A stretch of DNA of 64,000 nucleotides. It comes from Hordeum vulgare subsp. vulgare. Taxonomy: Eukaryota; Streptophyta; Magnoliopsida; Poales; Poaceae. Positions 31,487-44,289 of this stretch are shown here, piece by piece. The notes beneath the pieces were generated by a model, which had not been told where the DNA came from, did not search any database, and saw nothing but the letters and a program-made list of their open reading frames with translations. A program made the position numbers and the translations under genes. Every line of letters starts with the position of its first letter. Position 1 is the stretch's first letter. The DNA is taken from assembly GCF_904849725.1 (NCBI RefSeq), contig NC_058518.1:329118581-329182580 (forward strand), given 5' to 3'.

Positions 31487-33093
31487 TGATATGTCTCAAA
31501 CGTATCTATAATTTTGATTGTTTCACGATGTTATGTTGTCAACTTTGGATGTTTTGTTTACCTTTTATATCTTTTTGGGACTAACTTATTAATCCAGTGC
31601 CAAGTGCCAGTTCCTGTTTTTTTTGTGTTTTTGACTCTTTTCAGATCTGATTTTGGAACGGAGTCCAAACGGAATAAAGTCCCCGAAATAAATTTTTCTA
31701 GAACGGAAGAAGATCGGGAGGCTTGAGGGCCGAGGCAGTGGGCCCACAGGGGGACCACAAGCCCTGTTGCCGTGGCCAGGGGGAGGCCGCGACAACCAAG
31801 CTTGTGGCCCCCCTGGCGCTCCCCTTCCCTAGGTCTTTGGCCTATAAATTCCCTAAAAATCCAGAAAAAACCAGGGCATCCATGAAAACACTTTTCCGCC
31901 GCCGCAAGCTTCCGTTTCTGCGAGATCTCATCTGGAGACCCTTCCCGGTCCCCTGCCGGAGGGGACTTTGGCGTTGGATGGCTTCTACATCAACGTCATC
32001 GCCTCTCCAATGACTCGTGAGTACTCTACTTCAGACCTATGGGTCCGTAGTTAGTAGCTAGATGGCTTCTTCTCTCTCTTGGATATTCAATACAAAGTTC
32101 TCCATGATCTTCATGGAGATCTATCCGATGTAATCCTCTTTGGTGGTGTGTTTGTCGAGATCCGATGAATTGTGGATTTGTGATCAGATTATCTATGAAT
32201 TATATTTGAGTCTTTGCTGATTTCTTATATGCATGATTTGATATCCTTGTAAGTCTCTCCGAGTCTTGGGTTTTGTTTGTCCAACTAGATCTATGATTCT
32301 TGCAATGGGAGAAGTGCTTGGTTTTGGGTTCATACCGTGTGGTGACCTTTCCCAGTGATAGAAGGGGCAGCAAGGCAAGTATCGTGTTGTTTCCATCAAG
32401 GGTAACAAGATGGGCTTTTATCGTAGATATAAGATTGTCCATCTACATCATGTCATCTTGCTTAAGGCGTTACTCTGTTCTTTTGGACTTAATACACTAG
32501 ATGCATGTTCGATAGCGGTCGACGTGTGGAGTAATAGTAGTAGATGCAGAAAAGTATCGGTCTACTTGTTTTGAACGTGATGCCTATAGATATAATCATT
32601 GCCTTAGATAACGTCACGACTTTGCGCGGTTCTATCCATTGCTCGACAGTAATTCGTTCACCCACCGTCTACTTGCTTTCATGAGAGAAGCCACTAGTGA
32701 ACACTACGGCCCCCAGGTCTATTCACAACTATCGTTTCCACTTTAGCTTTTACTTTGCTTTGTTTACTTTTTGCTTTCAGTTCTCACTTTGCAAACAATT
32801 TATAAGGGTTTGACAACCCCTTCATAGCGTTGGGTGCAAGCTCTTTGTATTTGTGCAGGTACTTGTGACTTGACGAGATCTTCCACTGGTTTGATACCTT
32901 GGTTCTCAAAACTGAGGGAAATACTTACCGCCGCTGTGCTACATCACCCTTTCCTCTTCAAGGAAACACCAACGCAAGGCTCCAAGGCTGCGGGGAAATC
33001 CTTTGCATATTTTCCAAGGAAGTCCCTAAAGGCGTAGCCATAGCAGCAGGATTCCTGGCGCCGTACCAGGGAAGGTCTGTTGTCGCAGTAGCA
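31487..33093 (+). repeat. 3' LTR of Sabrina-type element 1
   Basis: This 1607-base LTR begins TGATATGTCTCAAACG and ends GTCGCAGTAGCA, followed by GTAAG. A CCTATAAATTCCC word near 31842 may be the TATA box. A PBS-like TGGCGCCGTACCAGGGA occurs in its U5 end at 33056-33072, as in the 5' LTR. Confidence 0.85.
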
Positions 33094-34702
33094 GTAAGCA
33101 GCTTCTCCTAGGTCCTTCATAGAGAAAATTTTATTCAAGTAATCCTTTACGCTGTCCAAAAGCTCCACGTTGTTTCCCATCAACAATATGTCATCCACAT
33201 ATAGTATTAGAAACGCCACAGAGCTCCCACTTACTTTCTTGTAAATACAAGATTCTCCAACCACTTGTATAAACCCAAATGCTTTGATCACCTCATCAAA
33301 GCGCTTATTCCAACTTTGTGATGCTTGCACGAGTCCATAAATGGATCGTTGGAGCTTGCATACTTTGTTAGCATTCTTTGGATCGACAAAAGTTTCGGGT
33401 TGCATCATATACAGCTCTTCCTTAAGAAAACCATTAAGGAACGACGTTTTGACATCCATATGCCAGATTTCATAATCAAAAAATGCAGCTATTGCTAACA
33501 TGATTCAGACGGACTTAAGCATCGCTACCGGTGAGAACGTCTCGTCGTAGTCAACTCCTTGAACTTGTGAAAAACCCTTTGCCACAAGTCGAGCTTTATA
33601 AACTGTCACATTACCGTCTGCATCCGTCTTCTTCTTAAAGATCCATTTGTTCTGAATAGCCTTGAGGCCTTCAGGTAGTACTTCCAAAGTCCACACTTTG
33701 TTTTCGTACATAGATCCAATCTCGGTCTTCCTGGCCTCTAGCCATTTGTTGGAAACCGGCCCCACCATTGTTTCTTCATAAGTCGCAGGTTCATTGTTGT
33801 CTAACAACATAATTGATAAGACATGATTACCGTACCACTCAAGAGTAGTACGTGATCTTGTCGACCTGCAAGGTCCGACAAGAACTCGATCCGAAGTTTC
33901 ATGGTCATCATCATCAACTTCCTCCTCAACCGGCGCCGCTTCGACAGGGGTTTCCCCTTGCCCTGCGCCACCACCCAAAGGTATTAGAGGTTCGACAACC
34001 TCATCAAGTTCTATCTTCCTCCCACTCAATTCTTTCGAGAGAACTCCTTCTCAAGAAACGCTCCGTTCTTAGCAACAAATACTTTGCCCTCGGATTTGAG
34101 ATAGAAGGTGTACCCAACTGTCTCCTTTGGGTAATCTATGAAGATGCACTTCTCCGCTTTGGGTTCCAGCTTTTCAGGCTGAAGCTTTTTAACATAAGCA
34201 TCACATCCCCAAACTTTAAGAAACGACAACTTTGGTCTTTTGCCATACCACATCTCATATGGTGTCATCTCTACGGATTTTGATGGTGCCCTATTTAAAG
34301 TGAATGCAGTTGTCTCTAATGCATAACCCCAAAACGATAATGGCAAATCGGTAAGAGACATCATAGATCGCACCATTTCTAACAAAGTACGATTACGACG
34401 TTCGGACACACCATTACGCTGTGGTGTTCTAGGCGGTCTTAACTATGATACAATTCCACATTGTCTTAAGTGAGCACCAAACTTGAAACTCAGATACTCA
34501 TCCCCACGATCAGAATGCAGGAACTTGATCAACTTGTTACGATGATTTTCAACTTCACTCTGAAATTGCTTGAACTTCTCAAACGTTTCAGACATGTGTT
34601 TCATCAAGTAGACATAACCATATGTACTCAAATCGTGAGTGAAGGTGAGAAAATAACGATATCCGCCGCGTGCCTCCACACTCATCGGACCGCACACATC
34701 GG
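33094..34702 (-). pseudogene. Copia pol copy B, middle part (integrase to RT)
   Basis: Minus-strand integrase (FLTFTHDLSTYGYVYLMKH near 34680; SERRNRTLLEMVRSM near 34400; WYGKRPKLSFLKVWGCDAYV) leads to the acidic linker (33505-34029) and the RT palm (DVKTSFLNGFLKEELYMMQ near 33430; ILYVDDILLMGNN near 33195). Frames are broken in several places. It is bounded on the left by the Sabrina-type element 1 and on the right by the Sabrina-type element 2. Confidence 0.82.
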
Positions 34703-36246
34703 TGCTACTTCTCAAACGACAGCGCCAGAAATTGACACGTTGACGGAGACTTGCTTGCGTTGGTTTTTCCCCTGAAGAGGAAAGGGTGATGCAGCATAGG
34801 AGCAGTAAGTATTTCCCTCCGTTTGAGAACCAAGGTATCAATCCAGTAGGAGAATCTCGTCAAGTCCAGAGTACCCGCACAAACACAAAAGAGTTTGCAC
34901 CCAACGCTATAAAGGGGTTGTCAATCCCTTCAAGATTGATTGCAAAGTGAGATCTGAAGGCGGAAAGTGCAACGAAGTGAAAGTGTAAGGCTGAAAATAT
35001 GATGTGAAGGAGACCCGGGGGCCATAGTGTTCACTAGAGGCTTATCTCAAAATAGAAAATATTACGGTGGGTGAACAAATTACTGTCGAGCAATTGATAG
35101 AACCGCGCAAAGTCATGACGATATCTAAGGCAATGATCATACATATAGGCATCACGTCCGAAACAAGTAGACTGATACTTTCTGCATCTACTACTATTAC
35201 TCCACACATCGACCGCTATCCAACATGCATCTAGTGTATTGAGTTCATGACGAACAGAGTAACGCCTTAAGCAAGATGACATGATGTAGAGGGATAAACT
35301 CAAACCAATGATGAAAACCCCATCTTTTCACCCTTGATGGCAACAACACGATGCGTGCCTCGCTACCCCTTATGTCACTGGGTGAGGTCACCGCACCGTA
35401 TGAACCCAAAACCAAGCACTTCTCCCATTGCAAGAATAATAGATCAAGCTGGCCAAACAAAACCCACAACTCGAAGAGAATTACAAGGATATGAAATCAT
35501 GCATATAAGATATCAGAAGAAACTCAAATAAGATTCATAGATAATCTGATCATAAATCCATAATTCATCGGATCTCGACAAACACACCACAAAGAAGATT
35601 ATATCGGATAGATCTCCATGAAGATCATGGAGAACTTTGTATTGAAGATCCAAGAGAGAGAAGAAGCCATCTAGCTATTGCTATGGACCCGTGGGTCTAT
35701 GGTGAACTACTCACGCATCATCGGAGAGGTCATGGTGTTGATGAAGAAGCCCTCTGTATCCGAATCCCCCCTCCGGCAGGGCACCAGAACGTGCCCAAGA
35801 TGGGACATTGCGGAGACAGAAGCTTGCGGCGGCGGAAAAGTGTTTTCGTGGCTCCCCTAATTTTTTCTGGGATTTTAGGGAATATATAGCTGAAAGACCT
35901 AGGGCAGAGGAGGCCCAGGGAGCTCACAAGCCTGGGAGGCGCGGACCCCATGGCTGCGGCTAGGGGGCTTGTGGGGTCCCTGGTGACCCCATGCCTTGGT
36001 TCTCAAGTCTCCCGATCGTCTTCTGTTTCGGAAAAAATCTTTTTGGAAGTTTCTTTCGGTTTGGACTCCGTTTAAAATTCTCCTCTGAAAAGGGTCAAAA
36101 ACATGGGAAAAAATAGGAACTCGCACTTGGCACTAAGTTAATAAGCTAGTCCCAAAAAAGATATAAAAGGCATACAAAACATCCAAAGTTTGACAAGATA
36201 ATAGCATGAAACCATCAAAAATTATAGATACGTTGGAGACGTATCA
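34703..36246 (-). repeat. 3' LTR of Sabrina-type element 2
   Basis: The plus-strand text begins TGCTACTTCTCAAACG and ends GATACGTTGGAGACGTATCA. The U5 end includes a captured PBS-like core (AGCGCCAGAAATTGACACG on the plus strand, 34721 onward). Confidence 0.85.
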
Positions 36247-38935
36247 AGCATCCCCAAGCTTAACTCCTGCTCGTCCTCGAGTAGGGAAGTGATAAAGATT
36301 GAATTTTTGATGTGGAATGCTACCTAGAATAGTTGTCCTTTGTAACTTCTTTCATGTGACATGAATGTTCAAATCCGTGAGATTCAACACAATAGTTTGC
36401 TATTGACATGAAAACAATAATACTTAAAGCAAACTAGCAAGGTAATCATGAACTTTCGAAATAACAAGGCCAAATAAAGTTATCCCTACAAAATCATATA
36501 GTCTGGCTATGCTCCATCATCCCCACACAACTAATGTAAATCATGCACAACCCCGGTATTGGCCAAGTAATTGTTTTCGCACTCTTACTTTCTCAAACCT
36601 TTTTCAACTCTCACACAATATATGAGTGTGAGCCATGGATATAGCACTATAGGTGGAATAGAGTGTGGTGGTGGTTGTGAGACAAAAAGGAGGAGATGGT
36701 CACATTGACTCGGCGTATTATAGGGTTATGGAGATGCCCATTAATAGATATCAATGTGAATGAGTAGGGATTGCCATACAAAGGATGCACTAGAGCTATA
36801 AGTATGTGAAAGCCTAAAAGGAGAGCTAGTGGGTGTGCATCAACTTGCTTGCTCACGAAGACCTAGGGCAATTTGAGGAAGCCCATCATTGGAATATACA
36901 AGACAAGTTATATAATAAAGATTCCCACTAGCATATGGTGGTGACAAAACAAGAGGCTCTCAATCATGAAGAACATGGTGCTATTATGAAGCACAAGTGT
37001 GGAAAAAGATAGTAGCATTGTCCCTTCTCTCTTTTTCTTTTTTTATTTGGGCTCTAAGGCCTCTCTCTTTTTTTCTCTTTTTTTATTTGGGCTCTTTGGC
37101 CTCTTTTTTTTATTTCCTCACATGGGGCAATGTTCTAACAATGGTGATCATCACACTTTTATTTAATCACAACTCAAAGCTTAGAACGATGATGACTCTA
37201 TAGGAAATGCCTCCGGCAGTGTACCGGGATGTGCAACGATCTAGCTTGGCGTATGATGTTGAAACATCTCGCTAGCTATCTTGCGATCATGCAATGGCAA
37301 TATGAGAGTGACGGCACAAGTCATGAGACGGAACGGTGGGAGTTGCATGGCAATATATCTCGGAATGGCTATGAAAATGCCATAGTAGGTAGGTATGGTG
37401 GCTGTTTTGAGGAAGGCATATGGTGGGTTTGTGCACCGGCGAAAATTGCGCGGCACTAGAGAGGCTAGCAATGGTGGAAGGTGAAAGTGCATCTATACCA
37501 TGGACTCACATTAGTCATGAAGAACTCACATACTTGTTGCGAAAGTTTTTATTAGTACTCGAAACAAAGTGCTAAACGCATACTTCTAGGGGAAGGGTTG
37601 GTAGGTGTTAACCATCGCGCGATCCCGACCTCAACACAAAGGATCACAATCAATAGATCAATTATGCTCCGACTTCCTAACATAGCGGTTCACCATACGT
37701 GCATGTTATGGGAATCACTAACTTCAACACAAGTATTTCTAGATTCACAACAACCTACTAACAGAACTCTTAAATTACCAAATCCACATCTCAAAACTAA
37801 TTGAGAGGAATCAAAACTTCTCTTTCTACTCAATGCACATGAAGATGGAGGTTTTTGTATCCTCTTTGGGTACCTATAACCTTTGGGACTACTTTCATAG
37901 CACAAGCCAACTACCAAGTCACGCACCGCCGTGCTCTAAAAGATCTAAGTGAAGCACATAGAGCAAAATTATCTAGCTCAAAAGATATAAGTGAAGCACG
38001 ATGAGCATTCTAGAAAATTCACGATGAGTGCATGTCTCTCTCAAAAGGTGTGCCGCAAGGATGATTGTGACACAACAAAAAGAAAATACTCCTACGATAC
38101 AAGATGCTCCAAGCAAAACATATATCATGTGGTGAATAAAAATATAGCTCCGACTAACATTACCGATGGATTGAAGACGAAAGAGGGGATGGCTTCCCGG
38201 GGCATCCCCAAGCTTAGGCTTTTTGGTGTACTTGAATTTGGCTTCGTATGCCTTGGGAATCCCCAAGCTTGAGCTCTTTCCACTCTTTATCCATTTGCCC
38301 ATGAGAACATCACCCAAAACTTGAAAACTTCACAACACAAAACTTAAACAGAAACTCGTGATAACATTAGCACAAGAAAACAAACTACCACCTTCTTAGG
38401 TACTGTAGCAATATCGATTTATATTTATATTGGTGTTAGATTACTGTATTCTCACTTTTCCATGGCTAGTACCCCCCGATACTATCCATAGTTTCATCAA
38501 AACAAGCAACCAACTCAACAAAAACAGAATTTGTCAAAAACAGACCAGTCTGTAGAAATCTGTATACTTCGTATACTTTTGGTACCTCAAAAATTCTGAA
38601 CAATTACGACTACATGGGCAAAAGGCATATCAACCAGCAAAAAAATAATTAACTCAAAAGCCCTTTCTGAATAAAAATGAAAAATAATCTCATGAGCAAA
38701 AAGTTTCTGTCTTTTTCCAGCAGGATCAAACAACCCTCACCAAGACTAGTCATAAAGGTTTTGCTTGGCTCAAACACAAAAAGAAACACAAAAAGAAACA
38801 CAAAATACACAATCATAAAAGAATTATGATAGTGTGGACGCAACAAAACAGAAGAAAAAATAAATAAAATTCATTGGGTTGCCTCCCAACAAGCGCTATT
38901 GTTTAACGCCCTTAGCTAGGCATAAAGCGATAGAA
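36247..38935 (-). other. Non-coding interior of Sabrina-type element 2
   Basis: It carries the polypurine tract (36247-36261, reverse of AAGCTTGGGGATGC), internal copies of the same motif at 38202-38215 and 38257-38270 (one mismatch), and the conserved post-stop block at 38874-38921. Small frames (36647-36856, 37598-37804, 37973-38317) are the counterparts of non-coding DNA in the other two elements and are not supported as genes. Confidence 0.7.
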
Positions 38936-41011
38936 TCATGTATCGTCGTCTTTGGTGCTCAAACCATAAGTGGCCCTCATCATGGATTCATAAGGCAATA
39001 TTATTTTCTTTCTAGGAAAGTGTTCCATACCCTTCCTTAAAGGAAATTGAAATCTAATATTCCCTTCCTTCATATATATGATAGCACCGATAGTCCTTAG
39101 GAAAGGTCTACCAAGAATGATAGGGCATGTAGGATTGCAATCAATGTCAAGCACAATGAAATCCACGGGTACATAGTTACTATTTGCAATAATAAGAACA
39201 TCGTTGATCCTTCCCATGGGTTCCTTGAAAGTAGAATCCGCAAGATGCAAATTAAGAGAACACTCCTCAATCTCATTAAAACCCAGAACATCACATAAAG
39301 ACTTTGGAATCGCGGAAACACTAGCACCCAAATCACAAAAAACATTGCATTCATAGTTTTTGATTTTGATTTTGATAGTAGGTTCCCACTCATCATGAAG
39401 CTTTCTAGGGATAGAAACTTCCAATTCAAGTTTCTCTTCGAGAGATTTTATCATAGCTTCGACGATATGATGGGTAAAGGCCTTGTTTTGGCTATAAGCG
39501 TGTGGAGAATTTAGCATGGATTGCATCAAGGAAACACATTGAATCAAGGAGCAACTATCATAATTGAATTCCTTGGAATGCAAAGTAGTAATTTCATTAC
39601 TACTCAAGGTTTTAATATCTTCTACTCCACTTTCAATGCTTTTAGCATCAAGATAGACGTACTCCGAATCATTGGAGTGTTTTTCAACCAAAGTGGATTC
39701 ATATCCAGCCCCATCATCATTAGGTTTGACACAAGAAAACAAAGATTCAATGGGAGTCACACCAAGCACTTTAATATCTTCGTGATTCTCATCACGAGAT
39801 CACGCCTTTTTAAGCCACTCAAGTCTAGCACGAATTTGGGCGGTTCTTTCTTTGCTCTCACTCATGGAAACACTCATAGATTTCAAAGTTTCATCCATAT
39901 TGATCTTGGGAGGAGCACATCTAACTTTGAAAGCATCAATATCACTAGACATTCTATCAACGCTCCTAGCCAAATCGTCTATTTTGAGTAGTTTTTCCTC
40001 TATGAACGCATTGAAAATCTTTTGCGAGTTGATAAACTCTTTGATATTACTCTCTAGATCAGAGGGTAATCTACTGTAATTTCCATGAGTATTGTTGTAG
40101 GAGTTGCCAAAGTTATTAGAGGAGTTACTAGGAAAAGGCCTAGGAACATAGTTTCCTCTAAAAGCATTGTTGTTGCCAAAATTATTCCTACCAACAAAAT
40201 TAACGTCCAAGCTAGCGTTGCTACTCTCAATCAAGAAAGACAAGGGCATATCATTAGGATCTAAAGGAGCACTTCTACTAGCAACCAAATTCATTAACTC
40301 ATCCATCTTAGCACTCAACGAGTTAATTTCTTCTATAGCGTGTACCTTTTTACTAGTAGGTGACCTTTCAGTGTGCCACGGAGAGTAGTTTGTCATGATA
40401 TTGTCTAGGAGATTTGTAGCTTCTCCTAATGTGATTTCCATGAACATTCCACCTCAGGAGGAGTCCAAGATATTTCTAGAAGCGAAATTCAAGCCAGCGT
40501 AAAAGATTTGTATAATCATCCAAAGGCTCAAGCCATGAGCGGGACAATTTCTAATCATCAATTTCATCCTCTCCCAAGATTGTGCAACATGTTCATGATC
40601 AAGTTTCTTAAAATTCATGATATCATTACGGAGAGAGATAATCTTAGCCGGCGGAAAATACTTGGATATATAAGCATCTTTGCACTTGTTCCAAGAATCA
40701 ATACTATTTTTGGGCAAAGACGAAAACCAAGTTTTTGCTCAAACTCGCAACGAGAAAGGAAAAGGCTGCAATTTAATCACATCATTATCCACATCTTTCT
40801 TCTTTTGCATATCGCAAAGCTCAATGAAGGTATTAAGATGGGATGCGGCATCTTCACTAGAAAGGCCGGAGAATTGCTCTTTCATAACAAGATTCAGCAA
40901 AGCAGCATTGGTTTCGTATGATTCCGCACTAGTGGCGGGAGCAATCGGAGTACTAATAAAATCATAATTACTAGTATTCGAAAAGTCACAGAGTTTGGTG
41001 TTTTCAGTCAT
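38936..41011 (-). pseudogene. Gag-protease of Sabrina-type element 2, three TGA stops
   Basis: From ATG at 41011 (MTENTKLCDFSN) one frame of 692 codons runs to 38936, broken only by in-frame TGA codons at 40739-40741, 40454-40456 and 39800-39802. The gag domain spans about 41000-40400 (AYISKYFPPAKI, HEHVAQSWERMK, FYAGLNFASRNILD). A linker follows, then a retropepsin near 39360-39000 with the DLGASVSAIP active-site text and the IILGRPFLRTIGA flap region. The C-terminus is YGLSTKDDDT. No other frame change was seen, so the coding structure is well preserved despite the stops. No pol follows. Confidence 0.8.
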
Positions 41012-41217
41012 GGTGACTTCAGCAAGCAAGCAAGAACACAAGCGAACATAATGCAAGCGAGAGAAAAGGGCGAACGAAAATGGCAAACAAAAAAAGCAAA
41101 AAAAAATTGTAATTTTTTGTTTTTCAGAAGTGAGGGAGAGGAAAACGAGAGGCAAAAAAAAGTAAATGCAAGAGATGAGTTTGCGACACTTACTTGGATG
41201 AGTTCTTGACTTGATCC

Positions 41218-41235
41218 TCCCCGACAACGGCGCCA
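41218..41235 (-). promoter_or_regulatory. Primer binding site of Sabrina-type element 2
   Basis: On the minus strand TGGCGCCGTTGTCGGGGA lies 10 bases after the 5' LTR. It matches the tRNA-Asp 3' end at 17 of 18 positions, as judged from the remembered plant tRNA-Asp sequence. Confidence 0.75.
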
Positions 41236-41245
41236 GAAAACCTTT

Positions 41246-42789
41246 TGCTACTTCTCAAACCACAGCGCCAGAAATTGACACGTTGACAGAGACTTGCTTG
41301 CGTTTGTTTTTCCCTTGAAGAGGAAAGGGTGATGCAGCACATGAGCAGTAAGTATTTTCCTCAGTTTAAGAACCAAGGTATCAATCCAGTAGGAGAATCT
41401 TGTCAAGTCCAAAGTACCTGCACAAACACAAAAGAGCTTGCACCCAACGCTATAAAGGGTTTGTCAATCCCTTCAAGATTGATTGAAAAGTGAGATCTGA
41501 AGGCGGGAAGTGCAACGAAGTAAAAGGGTAAGGCTGAAAATATGATGTGAAGTAGACCCGGGGGCCATAGTGTTCACTAGAGGCTTCTCTCAAAATAGAA
41601 AATATTACGGTGGGTGAACAAATTATTGTCGAGCAATTGATAGAACCGCGCAAAGTCATGACGATATCTAAGGGAATGATCATACATATAGACATCATGT
41701 CCGAAACAAGTAGTCCGATACTTTTGGCATCTACTACTATTACTCCACACATCGACCGCCACCCAGCATGCATCTAGTGTATTGAGTTCATGACGAACAG
41801 AGTAACGCCTTAAGCAAGATGACATGATGTAGAGGGATAAACTCAAACCAATGATGAAAACCCCATCTTTTTACCCTTGATGGCAACAACACGATGCGTG
41901 CCTCGCTACCCCTTCTGTCATTGGGTGAGGTCACCGCACGGTATGAACCCAAAACCAAGCACTTCTCCCATTGCTAGAATCATAGATCAAGCTGGCCAAA
42001 CAAAACCCACAACTCGAAGAGAATTACAAGGATATGAAACCATGCATATAAGAGATCAGATAAACTCAAATAAGATTCATAGATAATCGAATCATAAATC
42101 CACAATTCATCGGATCTCGACGAACACACCACAAAGAACATTACATCGGATAGATCTCCATGAAGATCATGGAGAACTTTGTATTGAAGATCCAAGAGAG
42201 AGAAGAAGCCATCTAGCTACTAGCTATGGACCCGTAGGTCTATGGTAAACTACTCACGCATCATCGGAGAGGTCATGGTGTTGATGAACAAGCCCTCCGT
42301 ATCCAAATCCCCTCTCCGGCAGGGCACAAGAACGTGCCCTAGATAGGATCTTACGAAGACAGAAGCTTGCGGCGGCGGAAAAGTGTTTTCGTGGCTCCCC
42401 TGATTTTTTCTGGAATTTTAGGGAATATATAGGCGAAAGACCTAGGGCAGAGGAGGCCGAGGGAGCCCACAAGCTTGGGAGGCGTGGGCCCCCCTGGCCG
42501 TGGCTCGGGGGCTTTTGGGGTCCTTGGTGACCCCCTGCCTTGGTTCTCAAGTCTCCCGATCGTCTTTTTTTTCAGGAAAAATCTTTTTGGAAGTTTCTTT
42601 ACGTTCGGACTTCGTTTAAAATCTTCCTCTGAAACGGGTCAAAAACACGTTAAAAACAGGAACTGGCACTTGGCGCTGAGTTAATAAGTTAGTCCCAAAA
42701 AAGATATAAAAGGCATACAAAACATCCAAAGTTTGACAAGATAATAGCATGAAACCACCAAAAATTATAGATACGTTGGAGACATATCA
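41246..42789 (-). repeat. 5' LTR of Sabrina-type element 2
   Basis: This pairs with 34703-36246 and has the same 1544-base length. It has the same captured PBS-like segment in U5 (41264-41280). It ends GGAGACATATCA at 42789 on the plus strand, followed by ATCGG. Confidence 0.85.
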
Positions 42790-44289
42790 ATCGGTATGTA
42801 TGATTTCCAACAAGTCACTTGCACGCTCCATTGTTCCCGAGAACGGAGTCTTAGTCATCTTGCCCATGAGGCATGGTTCGCACATGTCAAGTGATTCAAA
42901 GTCAAGTGAATCCAAAAGTCCATCGGAATGGAGTTTATTCATGCGCTTTACACCAATAATACCTAAGCGGCAGTGCCACAAAAACATGGTGCTATCATTG
43001 TTAACTCTACATCTTTTGGTCTCAATGTTATATATACGTGTACCATCTCTATCAAGATTCAATATGAACAATCGTCTCACATTGGCTGCATGACCATAGA
43101 AGATATTACTCATAGAAATAGAACAACCATTATTCTCTGATTTAAACGAGTAACCATCTCGCAATAAACAAGATCCAGATATAATGTTCATGCTTAATGC
43201 ATGCACTAAATAACAATTATTTAAGTTCATAACTAATCCTGATGGTAACTGAAGTGAAACTGTGCCGATGGCGATTGTGTCAATCTTGGAACCATTTCCC
43301 ACGCGCATCGTCACTTCATCCTTCGCCAGCCTTTGTTTATTCCGTAGTTCCTGCTTCGAGTTGCAAATATGAGCATCAGAACCAGTATCGAGTACCCAGG
43401 CACTACTACGAGAGTTGGTTAAGTACACATCAATAACATGTATATCGAATATACCTGATTTTTCCTTGGCCGCCTTCTTATCAGGCAAATACTTGGGGCA
43501 GTTGTGCTTCCAGTGACCCAGGCCTTTGAAATAATAACACTCTGTTTCAGGCTTAGGTCAAGCCATGGGTTTCTTCGTCGGATTGGCAACAGGCTTGCCG
43601 CTCTTCTTGAAGTTACCCTTCTTGCCTTTGCCATTTCTCTTGAAACCAGTGGTCTTATTGACCATCAACACTTGATGCTCGTTCCGGAGTTCTGACTCTG
43701 CGACTTTCAGCATCGCGAATAACTCGCTGGGTCACTTGTTCATCCCTTACATGTTATAGTTCAACACAAAGCTCTTATAGCTAGGTGGCAATGATTGAAG
43801 AATTCTGTCAGTGATATCTTCTTGGAGTTCAATCCCCAGCTCAGCTAGACGGTTTGAGTACCCAGACATTTTAAGCACATGTTCACCGATAGACGAATTA
43901 TCCTCGTTCTTGCATGCATAGAATTTATCAGAGGTCTCATACCTCTCGATCCGGGCGTTCTTATGAAAGATAAACTTCAACTCCTGGAACATCTCATATG
44001 CAACATGGCGCTCAAAGCGACGTTGAAGTCCCGGCTCTAAGCCATACAAGAGTGCACATTGAACTACTGAGTAGTCCTCCTTACGTGTTAACCACGCGTT
44101 CTTAACATCTTGGTCAGCCGTAGCGGGTGGTTCATCTCCTAGCATAACATTAAGGACATAATCCTTCTTCCCAGCTTGCAGGAGCAGTTTAAGATTACGA
44201 GTCGAGTCTAGAAAGTTTCTTCCATCATCTTTCAACTTAGCTTTCTCTAGGAACGTATTAAAATTCAGGGTTTCTACTGCGTGAGCCAT
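42790..44289 (-). pseudogene. Copia copy B, 5' part (gag, zinc knuckle, protease, pre-integrase)
   Basis: Minus-strand gag starts at 44289 (MAHAVETLNFNTF) and is open to 43747, with UBN2-type gag text (LQAGKKDYVLNVMLGDEPP, NRLAELGIELQED). The zinc knuckle near 43530-43490 reads CYYFKGLGHWKHNC, so its second cysteine has become phenylalanine. The protease (LDTGSDAHIC) and pre-integrase (WHCRLGIIGVKRM, CEPC) lie in 42787-43488. The frame changes between gag and protease. The sequence resumes at 34702 after the Gypsy insertion. Confidence 0.83.

Larger units (their letters stand above)
26232..33093 (+). mobile_element. Sabrina-type Gypsy element 1, no pol
   Basis: LTRs 26232-27792 and 31487-33093 flank a 3.7-kb interior. 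GTAAG is duplicated at 26227-26231 and 33094-33098. The LTR begins TGATACGTCTCAAACGTATC. The start of the LTR is a short inverted repeat (GATACGT ... ACGTATC). The interior has a tRNA-Asp-type primer binding site, one short gag-derived ORF with one stop, about 2.7 kb of non-coding DNA and a polypurine tract. No RT, RNase H or integrase is present, so movement would need another Gypsy element. The name rests on the remembered GCAAGCTTCCGTTTCCGC word of Sabrina LTRs, matched here at about 31905 with one or two changes. Confidence 0.8.
34703..42789 (-). mobile_element. Sabrina-type Gypsy element 2, gag-protease only
   Basis: Two LTRs of 1544 bases (34703-36246 and 41246-42789) enclose a 5.0-kb interior. 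ATCGG is duplicated at 34698-34702 and 42790-42794. The primer binding site on the minus strand, TGGCGCCGTTGTCGGGGA (41218-41235), is of tRNA-Asp type. The interior encodes a single gag-protease frame with three stops and then 2.7 kb of non-coding DNA. RT, RNase H and integrase are absent. Hand comparison of the first ~290 bases of the two LTRs gives roughly 6 percent difference, so the insertion is not young. It interrupts Copia copy B in integrase. Confidence 0.82.
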
